Origin: Acidiphilium multivorum AIU301
GTDB lineage: Bacteria > Pseudomonadota > Alphaproteobacteria > Acetobacterales > Acetobacteraceae
Direction of reading: 5' to 3'
DNA length: 64,000 bases
Assembly (NCBI RefSeq): GCF_000202835.1
Contig: NC_015186.1
Location: forward strand, 1,984,001-2,048,000
The translations under genes were made by a program, and so were the position numbers. Below the pieces are notes generated by a model. That model was not told where the DNA came from, ran no database searches, and saw nothing but the letters and a program-made list of their open reading frames with translations. Of the stretch, positions 45,960 through 55,487 are shown piece after piece. Each line of letters begins with the position of its first letter. Positions within the stretch are counted from its first letter, which is position 1.

Positions 45960-46667
45960 TCAGCGCTCGGCGAGGACGAGGCGGCGCCGGCGGCCCGCGC
46001 GCAGCGGGATGACGCCGGCGACGTCCTTCGTCGCCTCGGTGAGGATGATGCCGCCGGCCTGGGCGGCGATGCGCCGGCCGGCCCGCTCGACCAGCGGGGC
46101 GGCGCGGAGGATGGCGCGGCCGCCGAGCGGGGGGAGGAACAGGGCGGCATCGCGCCGCTCGACCCGGAACAGCGAGTCGGCCAGCATGCGGCCGAGCTGG
46201 GAGGGCGAATAGGGCTGGCCGTGGCCGAAGGGCGTGCGTTCGAGATAGGCCCAGGGCGAGGCGCGGTTGGGCACGACGACGATCATCCGCCCCTCGGGGC
46301 GCAGCACCCGCCAGGCCTCGCGCAGCAGGCGGCGGGCGGTTTCGGCGTGTTCGAGACCGTGGATCAGCAGCAGCCGGTCGACGCTGACATCGGCGAAGGG
46401 CAAGGCATCCTCCTCGACCAGCACGCTGAGGCCGGGACGGGAGACGGGCCAGGGGGCGGCGCCGATCTGCGCCGGCACGGCGGCGATGCAGCGCGCCGCC
46501 TGATCCCGCCAGAGCCGCAGATAGGGGCCGGGATAGCCGAGGCCGAGCATCTCGCAGCCGCGCGCCTCGGGCCAGAACTCCCGCAGCCGCGCGCGAATCA
46601 GCCGCGCGGTGGCGGCGCCGCGCGGCGTGGCGTAGAAATCGGCGATCGAGGGCGCATCGAGACGCAT
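45960..46667 (-). CDS. Class I SAM-dependent methyltransferase
   Basis: A 235-residue protein with a methyltransferase core: DFYATPRGAATARLIRARLREFW at the N-terminus, then a degenerate Gly-rich motif I (EMLGLGYPGPYL), acidic EEDALPFADVSVDRLLLIHGLEHAE and LREAWRVLRPEGRMIVVVPNR. The start MRLDAPSIADFY at 46667 is preferred. It is divergent from gloB by 33 bp, a pairing seen in other alphaproteobacteria. Substrate unknown. Confidence 0.88.
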   Translation of the reverse strand: MRLDAPSIADFYATPRGAATARLIRARLREFWPEARGCEMLGLGYPGPYLRLWRDQAARCIAAVPAQIGAAPWPVSRPGLSVLVEEDALPFADVSVDRLLLIHGLEHAETARRLLREAWRVLRPEGRMIVVVPNRASPWAYLERTPFGHGQPYSPSQLGRMLADSLFRVERRDAALFLPPLGGRAILRAAPLVERAGRRIAAQAGGIILTEATKDVAGVIPLRAGRRRRLVLAER

Positions 46668-46700
46668 CCCTCCACCTATAGCATGTGAGAAGGACGGATC

Positions 46701-47432
46701 ATGGCGATTTCCCATCGCGGCTTCACGATCACGCGTGTGCCGATGCTCGCTGACAATTACGCCTGGCTGGTGGCGCATGGCGGGGCGAGCGCCTTCGTCG
46801 ACCCGGCGGACGCGGCGGCGGCGATCGAGGCCGTCGAGGCGGCGGGCGGGCGGCTGGACTGGGTGCTGCTGACGCATCATCACGACGACCACATCGCCGG
46901 GGCGGTGGACCTCGCGGCGCGGTTCGGCGCGCGCATCGCCGGCAATGCGGCGGATGCGGCGCGGCTGCCGAAGCTGGATGCGGCGCTGGCGCCGGGGCAG
47001 ACGATCGATCTTGGCGGAGAGGCCGTGCGGATGATCGCGACGCCGGGGCATACGGTCGGGCATGTCACCTACCTGTTCGGCGATGCGGCGGCGGCCTGCG
47101 GCGATACGCTGTTCAGCCTCGGCTGCGGGCGGATGTTCGAGGGCACGCCGGCGCAGTTCCATGCCAGTCTGCAGGCGCTGGCGGCACTCGACCCCGAGAC
47201 GCTGATGCTGTGCGGGCATGAATATACGCTGTCGAACGCGCGGTTCGCCCGCCATGTCGACCCGGACAACGCGGCGCTGGCGGCGCGGGCGGCGGAGGTG
47301 GAGCGGCTGCGCGCGGCGGGCGCGCCGACGCTGCCGGTGCGGCTCGCCGACGAGCTGGCGGCGAATCCCTTCCTCCGCGCCGCCTCGGCCGAGGAATTCG
47401 CCCGGCTGCGCGCCGCCAAGGATAAATTCTGA
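46701..47432 (+). CDS. gloB: Hydroxyacylglutathione hydrolase (glyoxalase II)
   Basis: A 243-residue metallo-beta-lactamase-fold enzyme. Metal ligands lie in THHHDDH (58-64), ATPGHTVGH, ACGDTLFSLGCGRMFEG and LCGHEYTLSNARFA. The C-terminal half has the HAGH-type glutathione-binding region. It hydrolyses S-D-lactoylglutathione. AAGGACGG precedes the ATG. The stop lies within the first unit of the tandem repeat at 47428. Confidence 0.95.
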   Translation: MAISHRGFTITRVPMLADNYAWLVAHGGASAFVDPADAAAAIEAVEAAGGRLDWVLLTHHHDDHIAGAVDLAARFGARIAGNAADAARLPKLDAALAPGQTIDLGGEAVRMIATPGHTVGHVTYLFGDAAAACGDTLFSLGCGRMFEGTPAQFHASLQALAALDPETLMLCGHEYTLSNARFARHVDPDNAALAARAAEVERLRAAGAPTLPVRLADELAANPFLRAASAEEFARLRAAKDKF

Positions 47433-47517
47433 CCCTGGCGACGGGCCGGAGCAGAAGTCTGACCCTGGCCGCGGGCCGGGGCAGGAGTCTGACCCCGGCG
47501 GCGGGCCGGGGCAAAAA
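47428..47517. repeat. Three tandem 30-bp repeats between gloB and the acyl-CoA synthetase gene
   Basis: Units 47428-47457, 47458-47487 and 47488-47517 abut directly and share TCTGACCCYGGC followed by a CGGGCCGG core. The first unit contains the gloB TGA, and the last ends one base before the stop of the convergent synthetase gene. No spacers separate the units. Units 1 and 2 and units 2 and 3 each differ at a few positions. Confidence 0.92.
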
Positions 47518-49413
47518 TCAGGGGGAGAGCAGCGGGGCGATCTGGTCGAGCACGGCGGCGTCCTCGATCGTCGGCGGGATGACCGGCTGCGCGCCGTTCG
47601 CCATCTGCTTCATCGTGGCGCGGAGGATCTTGCCGGAGCGGGTCTTGGGCAGGCGCTGGACCACCAGCGCGTCCTTGAACGCGGCGACCGGGCCGATGCG
47701 CTCGCGCACCAGGGCGACGAGCTCGGCGGCGATTTCGGCATCCGCCCGGGCGACGCCGGATTTGAGGACGACGAGGCCGAGCGGCACCTCGCCCTTCACC
47801 GCGTCGTGCCGGCCGATCACGGCGCATTCGGCGACATCGGGGTGGGCGGCGAGAACCTCTTCCATCGCGCCGGTCGAGAGGCGGTGGCCGGCGACGTTGA
47901 TGATGTCGTCGGTGCGGCCCATCACCCAGATGTCGCCATCCTCATCGACCATGCCGGCATCGCCGGTGCGATACCAGCCGGGGAAGGTTTCGAGATAGGC
48001 GCGGCGGTAGCCCTCGTCGTCGTGCCAGAGGGTGGGGGCGCAGCCGGGGGGCAGCGGCAGGCGGATGGCGAGGGCGCCAACCTCGCCGGAGGGCATCAGC
48101 CCGCCCTCGGGGTTGAGCGCCCGGACCTCGTAGCCGGGACAGGGGCGGCCGCCGGAGCCGGGCTTGAACGCGGTGAGGCCGAGGCCGCGGAAGCGGGCGG
48201 AGATCGGCCAGCCGGTTTCGGTCTGCCACCAGTTGTCGATCACCGGCCTGCCGAGCAGGGCGGCGATCCATTCGGCGGTCGGCGGGTCGCAGCGCTCGCC
48301 GGCGAGGAACAGGGCTTCGAGTTTCGAGAGATCGTGCTGGCGGGTGAGCGCGCCCTCGGGGTCCTGCTGCTTGATCGCGCGCAGGGCTGTGGGGGCGGTG
48401 AACAGGGTTTTGACCCCGTGCTGGGCGCAGACGCGCCAGAAGGCGCCGGCATCCGGCGTGCCGACGGGCTTGCCCTCGTACATCACGGTGGTGACGCCGG
48501 CGAGCAGCGGGGCATAGACGATATAGGTGTGGCCGACGACCCAGCCGACATCCGAGGCGGTCCACATCACCTCGCTCGCGCTGCCGGGGCCGGGATGGAC
48601 GTCGTACATCATCGGGATGGTGGCGGCGAGGGCGACGGCGTGGCCGCCATTGTCGCGGACGATGCCCTTGGGCCGGCCGGTGGTGCCGGAGGTGTAGAGC
48701 ACATAGAGCGGGTCGGTCGCGGCGACGGGGACGGGATCGTGCGGGACGGCGGCGGCCTCGGCGTCGAGATAATCCTCGTCGCGGCCGGGGACGAGATCGG
48801 CGCGCAGGGCCTCGCGCTGGAAGATCAGGCAGGCGCGCGGCTTGTGGGCGGCGCGCTCCAGGGCAGCGTCGAGGATCGGCTTGTAGGGCACGACGCGGCC
48901 GGGTTCGAGGCCGCAGGAGGCGGCGATGACGAGTTTCGGCTCGGCGGAGTCGATGCGGCTGGCCAGCTCGGGGGCGGCGAACCCGCCGAAGACGACGGAA
49001 TGAATGGCGCCGAGCCGCGCGCAGGCCAGCATCGCGATCGCCGCTTCGGGGACCATCGGCATGTAGATCACCACGCGGTCGCCCTTCGCGACACCGCGGG
49101 CGGCGAGCGCGCCGGCGAGTTTCGCCACGCGGTCGCGCAGGGCGCGGTAGGTGTAGCGGGCGATGCGGCCCTCCATCGCGCTGTCCCAGATCAGGGCGAC
49201 GCGCTCGCCGGCGCCGGCGGCGATGTGACGGTCGAGGCAGTTGGCGGCGGTGTTCAGCGTGCCGCCCGGAAACCAGCGGCCGAACGGACCCTGGGCGGGA
49301 TCAAAAACCTTTTCATAGGGGGTGATCCAGTCGATCCGGCGGGCGGCCTCGTCCCAGTAGGCCTCGGGGGCCCGATGCCAAGAATCGTAGCGCGCCTGGT
49401 ATTCGCTGGACAT
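47518..49413 (-). CDS. prpE: Propionyl-CoA synthetase-type acyl-CoA synthetase
   Basis: A 631-residue ANL-superfamily enzyme. AMP-binding P-loop LYTSGTTGRPKGIVRD, the WWQTETGWP core and the C-terminal hinge GRTDDIINVAGHRLSTG with the late catalytic Lys (KTRSGKILRATMK). GRWFPGGTLNTAANCLDRH at the N-terminus and HRLSTGAMEEV are closer to PrpE (propionyl-CoA) than to Acs. It activates propionate or related short acids. No 2-methylcitrate genes are present here; mmsA at the window end also makes propionyl-CoA. Confidence 0.9.
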   Translation of the reverse strand: MSSEYQARYDSWHRAPEAYWDEAARRIDWITPYEKVFDPAQGPFGRWFPGGTLNTAANCLDRHIAAGAGERVALIWDSAMEGRIARYTYRALRDRVAKLAGALAARGVAKGDRVVIYMPMVPEAAIAMLACARLGAIHSVVFGGFAAPELASRIDSAEPKLVIAASCGLEPGRVVPYKPILDAALERAAHKPRACLIFQREALRADLVPGRDEDYLDAEAAAVPHDPVPVAATDPLYVLYTSGTTGRPKGIVRDNGGHAVALAATIPMMYDVHPGPGSASEVMWTASDVGWVVGHTYIVYAPLLAGVTTVMYEGKPVGTPDAGAFWRVCAQHGVKTLFTAPTALRAIKQQDPEGALTRQHDLSKLEALFLAGERCDPPTAEWIAALLGRPVIDNWWQTETGWPISARFRGLGLTAFKPGSGGRPCPGYEVRALNPEGGLMPSGEVGALAIRLPLPPGCAPTLWHDDEGYRRAYLETFPGWYRTGDAGMVDEDGDIWVMGRTDDIINVAGHRLSTGAMEEVLAAHPDVAECAVIGRHDAVKGEVPLGLVVLKSGVARADAEIAAELVALVRERIGPVAAFKDALVVQRLPKTRSGKILRATMKQMANGAQPVIPPTIEDAAVLDQIAPLLSP

Positions 49414-49573
49414 GTTTTCCGCTCCCTCGCTTCCGTTGGCCGGTCGTTACGGAGAGACTAGGAGCAAGCCGGGCGGCGGGCAATCGGGGCGGAGGAGTCG
49501 CTCGCGCGAGGCGAGATCCGGCAGCACGAAACCGCGCGTTGGCGCAGTCTGGCAGCGCGGAGGCGCGCGCTGC

Positions 49574-49647
49574 TGGAGGTCCGGGCGGGAATCGAACCCA
49601 CATCCAAGGATTTGCAGTCCTCTGCATAGCCACTCTGCCACCGGACC
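49574..49647 (-). tRNA. tRNA-Cys (GCA)
   Basis: Read on the minus strand the gene runs from GGTCCGG to CCGGACC-T-CCA, a perfect 7-bp acceptor stem with an encoded CCA end. D-arm, anticodon stem-loop CTGCAAA (anticodon GCA at 49615-49613) and the T-loop GGTTCGATTCC are all present. Length 74 nt including CCA. Confidence 0.96.
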
Positions 49648-49773
49648 GGCGCGCGACTGAGTGCGGCTTATCGGGCCGGGCCGGGTTCCGGTCAAGCCCC
49701 GCGGCGGAGGATGGCTTTGCCCGATCGCGCCCCGCGTCCTATAGAGGGGCGGCCCCAGCGTAGAGGATCCCCG

Positions 49774-50436
49774 ATGTCGGACAATGAACGGTATTTCCGC
49801 GACGCCCGCACCCTGATGGTGGACGGCCAGATCCGGCCCAACAATATCGCGGATGACCGGGTCATCACCGCGATGCGGACGATCCGGCGCGAGCGGTTCT
49901 GCCCGCCGGCGCAGACGGGCCGCGCCTATTCCGATGCCGACCTGCCGCTCGGCCATGGCCGGTTCATGCCGGCGCCGCTGACGATCGCGCGGCTGGCGCA
50001 AGCCGCCGCCACGCATCCGGGCACGCGGGTGCTGGTGGTGGGGGCCAACACCGGCTACGGCGCCGCGGTGCTCGCCTCCGGCGGCGCGGCGGTGGTGGCG
50101 CTCGAGGAAGACGACGCGCTGCGCGCGATGGCGGCGGAAGCGCTGGCGGCGGAGGCGGCGGATGTGAGGCTGGTGGCCGGGCCGCTTGCGGCCGGCGCGC
50201 CGGCGCAGGCGCCGTTCGACGTCATCGTGATCGAGGGCGCGGTGGACATGCTGCCGGCGGCCTTCGCGGCGCAACTGGCGCCGGGGGGCCGGCTCGTCAC
50301 CATCCTGAACGATGACGGCATCGGCCGGCTGGTGGTTGCCGAGGCGGTGGGCGGCGCCTTCGCGCACCGGACGCTTGCCGACCGGAACGCGCCGTTGTTA
50401 GCATCGTTCCAGCGTAAGGCGGCATTCAGTTTTTGA
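49774..50436 (+). CDS. Protein-L-isoaspartate O-methyltransferase-like protein
   Basis: A 220-residue methyltransferase of the Pcm family: MVDGQIRPNNIADDRVITAMRTIRRERFCP, the TIARLAQAAATHPGTRVLVVGANTGYGAAVLA motif I and LVTILNDDGIG. The subgroup is the short alphaproteobacterial form that lies before a TolC-type gene, and the active-site consensus of true Pcm is only partly kept. AGAGGAT lies 6 bases before ATG 49774. tolC follows after 10 bp. Confidence 0.9.
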   Translation: MSDNERYFRDARTLMVDGQIRPNNIADDRVITAMRTIRRERFCPPAQTGRAYSDADLPLGHGRFMPAPLTIARLAQAAATHPGTRVLVVGANTGYGAAVLASGGAAVVALEEDDALRAMAAEALAAEAADVRLVAGPLAAGAPAQAPFDVIVIEGAVDMLPAAFAAQLAPGGRLVTILNDDGIGRLVVAEAVGGAFAHRTLADRNAPLLASFQRKAAFSF

Positions 50437-50446
50437 TCATAAAGAA

Positions 50447-52027
50447 ATGATAGGTTTCATGTCCTCTTTTCAGGAGACACGGCATTTGCAGGCATTGCGA
50501 GCGAAACCGGGATGGCGGCGGCGGGCCGCGCTCTGGGCCGCGCTGCCGATGGCGGCGCTGCTGGCGGCGCCGGCGGCGCGGGCCGGCGACGCAAGGCCCT
50601 CGACCCTGACCGCGGCGCTGGCGGAAGCCTATTCGAACAATCCGACCCTGCAGGAACAGCGGGCGACGCTGCGCGCCACCGACGAGAACGTGCCGGCGGC
50701 GCTTTCCGGCTGGCGGCCCACCGTCACGATCCAGGGGTCGGCCGGGCGTGTCGACGAGACCACGGAATCCGCGTTCAACGTCGGCAACCCGCCAACCCTG
50801 ACGCGCAACAGCCTGACCGCGGCGCGCAACGACGCGACCGGGCAGATCACCGTCAACCAGTCGATCTTCGATGGCGGGCTGACCGCCGCCAAGCTGCATG
50901 AGGCGAAGAACAGCGTCTACGCCGCCAGGGCGCAGCTGCTGGCGACCGAGCAGACCGTCTTCGCCAAGGTGGTCAATGCCTATGTGACCGTCATCACCGA
51001 CCGTCACCTGCTCGATCTCGACATCAACAACGAGAACGTCCTCGCCCAGCAGCTGCGCGCGGTGAAGGACCAGTTCAATGTCGGCGAGATCACCGAAACC
51101 TCGGTGGCGCAGGCCGAGGCCTCGCTCGCCGGGGCGCAGGAACAGGTCGCGGTGGCGAAGGGCAACCTGCATATCGCCGACGAGAGCTTCCGCCAGCTTG
51201 TCGGCTCCTATCCGGCGCGGACACTGGTGCCGCCGCAGCCGCTCGAACTGCCGGTGCGGGGCAAGACCCCCCTCGCCCATGCCGCGCTGCGCAACAATCC
51301 CGACGTGGTGGCGGCGCTGTTCACCATGGCGTCGAAGAAGGATTCGGTCGATGCCGCGGTGGCCGGGCTCGGGCCGCAGCTCTCCCTCTCGGCCTCGGCC
51401 TTCGACGAGTCGAACCCCGGCGGGCCGCATTCGCGCTCCACCGGCGGGCAGATCCTCGCCAACCTGACCATCCCGCTCTACCAGGGCGGCAAGGAATATG
51501 CCGCGATCCGGCAGGCGCGGGACAATGTGCAGTATGCCTATTCGGCGGTGATCGACGCCCAGCGGACGGCGGTGCAGCAGGCGACCCAGGCATGGGAGGG
51601 GCTGAAGGCCTCGAAGGCGGCGATCGTCAGCACCCGCGCGCAGATCAAGGCCGACGCGATCGCGCTCGACGGCACCGAGCGGCAGGAAATCGTCGGCACG
51701 CGCGACACGCTCGACGTGCTGAACGCGCAGCAGCTCCTGTTCAACGCGCAGACCACGCAGATCCAGAACATCGCCAACGAGGTCGAGCAGTCCTATGCGA
51801 TCGCCGCCGCGATCGGCCGGCTGACGGCGACCGATCTCGCCTTGCCGGTGACGCATTACGACGACCTCAAATACTACGACACCGTGAAGGACGCCCTGTT
51901 CGGCAATGGCGACGTCGCGTTCCGCGACGCCGGCATCGCCCCGGACGGCACCCTTCTCGCCCGGCCCAAAATGGCGCCAAGCGGCCCGACCGAACTGCAT
52001 ATCCAGCCCGAGGACACACACCCATGA
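50447..52027 (+). CDS. tolC: TolC-family outer membrane efflux protein
   Basis: A 526-residue outer membrane channel subunit. After an extended N-terminus and signal peptide (cleavage near ARAGD, ~47), the two TolC repeats are seen: ALAEAYSNNPTLQEQRATLRATDENV and AHAALRNNPDVVAALFTMASKKDSV, with LTIPLYQGG in the second. It would serve a type I secretion system or RND pump; none is next to it. ATG 50447 or 50459 are possible starts. The stop overlaps the next ATG (ATGA). Confidence 0.92.
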   Translation: MIGFMSSFQETRHLQALRAKPGWRRRAALWAALPMAALLAAPAARAGDARPSTLTAALAEAYSNNPTLQEQRATLRATDENVPAALSGWRPTVTIQGSAGRVDETTESAFNVGNPPTLTRNSLTAARNDATGQITVNQSIFDGGLTAAKLHEAKNSVYAARAQLLATEQTVFAKVVNAYVTVITDRHLLDLDINNENVLAQQLRAVKDQFNVGEITETSVAQAEASLAGAQEQVAVAKGNLHIADESFRQLVGSYPARTLVPPQPLELPVRGKTPLAHAALRNNPDVVAALFTMASKKDSVDAAVAGLGPQLSLSASAFDESNPGGPHSRSTGGQILANLTIPLYQGGKEYAAIRQARDNVQYAYSAVIDAQRTAVQQATQAWEGLKASKAAIVSTRAQIKADAIALDGTERQEIVGTRDTLDVLNAQQLLFNAQTTQIQNIANEVEQSYAIAAAIGRLTATDLALPVTHYDDLKYYDTVKDALFGNGDVAFRDAGIAPDGTLLARPKMAPSGPTELHIQPEDTHP

Positions 52028-52581
52028 GCGGAACGCCAACGGACCCCGCGGCCGAACCCTCGATGGACGAAATCCTTTCCTCCATCCGCCGCATCCTGAA
52101 AGATGACGATGCCGTCGCCATGCCGGCGCCGGACGTGCCCGAGGAGGCGGGGAAACCCGTGCTCGACCTCGATCCGTCGATGATCGTGGCCGAGGGGCGC
52201 GGCCCGGGGAAGGCCGGCGGCGCGGCCGAGTTCGAGCAGCCGGGCGCCGTCGCCTCGGCGCCGGCGCTGTCGCCGGCGACGCCGCCGGGCATGGCCACCG
52301 GACAGACGGTCGATGCCGCCGCGATGTCGCTGCAGAATCCGGAACGCCTGGTCAGCGCCGAGGCCGCGGAGCGCGCCGCGAGCCATATCGACTCGCTGCG
52401 CCGCACGGTTTCGGCGGATCGGGGACTTTCGCTCGGCCGCGGCGACCTCACGATCGAGGACGTCGTCCGCTCGGAAGTGCGCCCGCTGCTGAAGGCCTGG
52501 CTCGACGCCCATCTGCCCAATCTCGTGGAGCGGATCGTCCGCGCCGAGATCGAGCGGCTGATCGGCGAGGAGGGCCGCTAG
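52024..52581 (+). CDS. PopZ-like DUF2497 protein
   Basis: A 185-residue protein with the two end-blocks of the PopZ/DUF2497 family: EPSMDEILSSIRRILKDDD at the N-terminus and LTIEDVVRSEVRPLLKAWLDAHLPNLVERIVRAEIERL at the C-terminus, joined by a Pro/Ala-rich disordered linker. In Caulobacter PopZ assembles at the pole to anchor the parS/ParB centromere. The tolC-popZ-valS order is conserved in alphaproteobacteria. It overlaps tolC by 4 bp. Confidence 0.87.
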   Translation: MSGTPTDPAAEPSMDEILSSIRRILKDDDAVAMPAPDVPEEAGKPVLDLDPSMIVAEGRGPGKAGGAAEFEQPGAVASAPALSPATPPGMATGQTVDAAAMSLQNPERLVSAEAAERAASHIDSLRRTVSADRGLSLGRGDLTIEDVVRSEVRPLLKAWLDAHLPNLVERIVRAEIERLIGEEGR

Positions 52582-52658
52582 GCCGCCGCTCCTGAACTTC
52601 GCGGGTGGATTCCAGGGGCTGCGCGCTGAAATATTGATTTTTCCAGTGTCCGCCGTGA

Positions 52659-52683
52659 ATCTGAAATCCGTCGGATTTCAGAT
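52659..52683. repeat. Perfect 11-3-11 palindrome upstream of valS
   Basis: ATCTGAAATCC (52659-52669), a 3-base loop, then its exact complement GGATTTCAGAT (52673-52683). It lies ~57 bp before the valS ATG and ~80 bp after the PopZ-like gene stop, with no T-run. It may be an interspersed palindromic repeat, a weak terminator or an operator. Confidence 0.8.
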
Positions 52684-52739
52684 ACGGGACATCAGGCCGC
52701 GGCCTTCCGTCTCTCCCGGGTTTCGCGCATAGAGGCTTC

Positions 52740-55415
52740 ATGCTGGACAAGAATTTCGATCCGGCCGCGTTCGAGTCGCGGCTCTACGGTCTCTGGGAAC
52801 AGGCGGGCGCCTTTGCCGCCGACCCGTCGCGCGCGGCGACGCCCTTCACCATCATGATCCCCCCGCCCAACGTGACGGGGAGCCTGCATGTCGGCCATGC
52901 GCTGACGATGACGCTGCAGGACGTGCTGATCCGCCATCACCGGATGAACGGGCGGGACGCGCTGTGGCAGCCGGGGACCGACCATGCCGGCATCGCCACC
53001 CAGCTGATGGTGGAGCGGGAACTCCAGCGCGAGGGAACGTCGCGCCAGGAGATCGGCCGTGACGCCTTTCTCGACCGGGTGTGGACCTGGAAGGCCGAGC
53101 AGGGCGGCAACATCACCCGCCAGCTGCGCCGGCTCGGCGCCTCTCCGGACTGGTCGCGCGAGCGCTTCACCATGGACGAGGGCCTGTCGAAGGCGGTGCG
53201 GACCATCTTCGTCCGGCTGTTCAATGACGGGCTGATCTACCGCGCCAAGCGGCTGGTGAACTGGGACCCGGTGTTCCGCTCGGCGATTTCCGACCTCGAG
53301 GTCGAGATGCGCGAGGTGAAGGGGAATCTCTGGCACCTGCGCTACCCGGTCGAGGGCACGGAGCGGACCATCACGGTGGCGACGACGCGGCCGGAGACGA
53401 TGCTCGGCGATACCGCCGTGGCGGTGCACCCGACCGACGAGCGCTATGCCGACCTGGTCGGCCGCACCGTGATCCTGCCGATCACCGGGCGGCGGATTCC
53501 GATCGTCGCCGACGAGCATTCCGACCCGGAAAAGGGATCGGGCGCGGTGAAGATCACCCCGGCGCATGATTTCAACGATTTCGGCGTCGGCCAGCGGCAT
53601 GGGCTGGCGATGCCCTCGGTGCTGGACCGCGAGGCGCGGATCACCCTGGCCGAGATCCGCGCGGAGAGCGCGCCGCCGGATGCGGCATTTCTCGACAGTC
53701 TCGACGGGCTCGACCGGTTCGAGGCGCGGCGGCGGATCGTGGCGCATCTGGAAGACATCGGCGCGCTGGAAAAGATCGAGCCGCATGTGCACGCGGTGCC
53801 GCATGCCGACCGCTCGAACGCGGTGATCGAACCGCTGCTGACCGAGCAGTGGTTCTGCAACGCCGAAGTGCTGGCGGGGCCGGCGATCGAGGCGGTGGAG
53901 GACGGGCGCGTGCAGTTCGTGCCGAAATCGTGGGAAAACACGTATTTCGCCTGGATGCGCAACATCGAGCCCTGGTGCATCTCGCGCCAGCTCTGGTGGG
54001 GGCACCGGATTCCCGCCTGGTACGCGCCGGACGGGACCGTGTTCGTCGCCGAGACGGAGGAGGCGGCCCTTGCGGAGGCGGCGGAGCATTTCGGCCATGC
54101 CGTCGCGCTGCGGCAGGACGACGACGTGCTCGACACCTGGTTTTCCTCCGCCCTCTGGCCGTTCTCCACCCTCGGCTGGCCGGAGAACACGCCGGAGCTG
54201 GACCGCTACTATCCGGGCGACGTGCTGGTGACCGGGTTCGACATCATCTTCTTCTGGGTGGCCCGGATGATCATGATGGGGATGTATGCGATGGGCGACG
54301 TGCCATTCCGCACCGTCATGATCAACGGGCTGGTGCGCGACGAGCGCGGCCAGAAGATGAGCAAGACCAAGGGCAACGTGATCGATCCGCTGGCGCTGAT
54401 CGACCAGTTCGGGGCGGACGCGCTGCGCTATACGGTGATCGCGCAGAGCGGCGCCGGGCGGAACATCAAGCTCGGGCCGAACATGGTCGAGGCCAATCGC
54501 AGCTTCGTCACCAAGCTGTGGAACGCGGCACGGTTCTGCGAGATGAACCAGTGCCGGCCCGACCCGGCGTTCCGGCCGGAGACGGCGGCGCTGCCGCTCT
54601 CGCGCTGGATCCTTGATGCGGCGAACCGCGCCGTGCTGGAGGCGACCGAGGCGCTGGAGGGGTTCCGCCTCGCCGATTATGCGCAGGCCTGCTACCGCTT
54701 CACCTGGGGCGATTTCTGCGACTGGTTCCTCGAGCTGGCGAAGCCGGGGCTGGCCGGCGAGGACGACGCCGCGCGCGAGCTGCGGGCGGTGGCGGCGCAT
54801 GTGCTGGGCCTGCTGCTGCGGCTGCTGCATCCGGTGATCCCGTTCGTCACCGAGGCGCTGTGGGACGAGTTCGGCTATGGCGCGCCGGGCTCGCTGATCC
54901 GCGCCGCCTGGCCGGTGCCGGAGGCGGTGCGCGAGGCGGCCGCGGCGCGCGACGAGGTGTCGTGGGCGATCCGCGCGATTTCGGAAATCCGCGCCGTGCG
55001 CAGCGAGATGAACGTGCCGGCGGCAACGCGGATCGACCTGCTGATCCGCGACGCGGCGCCGGAAACCCTGGCGCGGGCGGCACGCTGGCGCGAGGAGATC
55101 GGCCGGCTCGCCCGGGTGGCGACCCTCGCCCCGCTGGAGGGCGAGATGCCGCAGGGCGCGGCGCAGGCGATTCTCGACGAGGCGACGCTGGTGCTGCCGC
55201 TCGCCGGCATCATCGACCTCGCCGCCGAGCGCAAGCGGCTGGCGACGACGCGGGCCAAGGCCGAGGCCGAGGCCGGCAAGCTGCGCGGCAAGCTCGGCAA
55301 CGAGGATTTCGTCCGCCGCGCGCCGGAAGAGGTGATCGCCGAGAACCGCGAGCGGCTGGAAGCGGCCGAGGCGGAGATGGCGAGGCTGGACGCCGCCCTC
55401 GCCCGCATCGCATGA
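52740..55415 (+). CDS. valS: Valyl-tRNA synthetase
   Basis: An 891-residue class Ia synthetase. The HIGH-type motif is HVGH in PPPNVTGSLHVGHALTM, and KMSKTKG is at 539-545. The editing domain lies between them (TTRPETMLGDTAVAVHP). A C-terminal coiled coil (LAAERKRLATTRAKAEAEAGKL) is typical of ValS. Full length, no anomalies. Confidence 0.98.
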   Translation: MLDKNFDPAAFESRLYGLWEQAGAFAADPSRAATPFTIMIPPPNVTGSLHVGHALTMTLQDVLIRHHRMNGRDALWQPGTDHAGIATQLMVERELQREGTSRQEIGRDAFLDRVWTWKAEQGGNITRQLRRLGASPDWSRERFTMDEGLSKAVRTIFVRLFNDGLIYRAKRLVNWDPVFRSAISDLEVEMREVKGNLWHLRYPVEGTERTITVATTRPETMLGDTAVAVHPTDERYADLVGRTVILPITGRRIPIVADEHSDPEKGSGAVKITPAHDFNDFGVGQRHGLAMPSVLDREARITLAEIRAESAPPDAAFLDSLDGLDRFEARRRIVAHLEDIGALEKIEPHVHAVPHADRSNAVIEPLLTEQWFCNAEVLAGPAIEAVEDGRVQFVPKSWENTYFAWMRNIEPWCISRQLWWGHRIPAWYAPDGTVFVAETEEAALAEAAEHFGHAVALRQDDDVLDTWFSSALWPFSTLGWPENTPELDRYYPGDVLVTGFDIIFFWVARMIMMGMYAMGDVPFRTVMINGLVRDERGQKMSKTKGNVIDPLALIDQFGADALRYTVIAQSGAGRNIKLGPNMVEANRSFVTKLWNAARFCEMNQCRPDPAFRPETAALPLSRWILDAANRAVLEATEALEGFRLADYAQACYRFTWGDFCDWFLELAKPGLAGEDDAARELRAVAAHVLGLLLRLLHPVIPFVTEALWDEFGYGAPGSLIRAAWPVPEAVREAAAARDEVSWAIRAISEIRAVRSEMNVPAATRIDLLIRDAAPETLARAARWREEIGRLARVATLAPLEGEMPQGAAQAILDEATLVLPLAGIIDLAAERKRLATTRAKAEAEAGKLRGKLGNEDFVRRAPEEVIAENRERLEAAEAEMARLDAALARIA

Positions 55416-55487
55416 TCGGCGGAGCAGTTTCGGCCGCGTGACGGCCACCGCGCCGGGCGGTGGCGGGGCGGCGCAGGGAGACGCCGG

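Noticed and set aside
47428-47517. CRISPR array
   Set aside because: The 30-bp units abut with no spacers and are only three; there are no cas genes. The same applies to 56332-56420.
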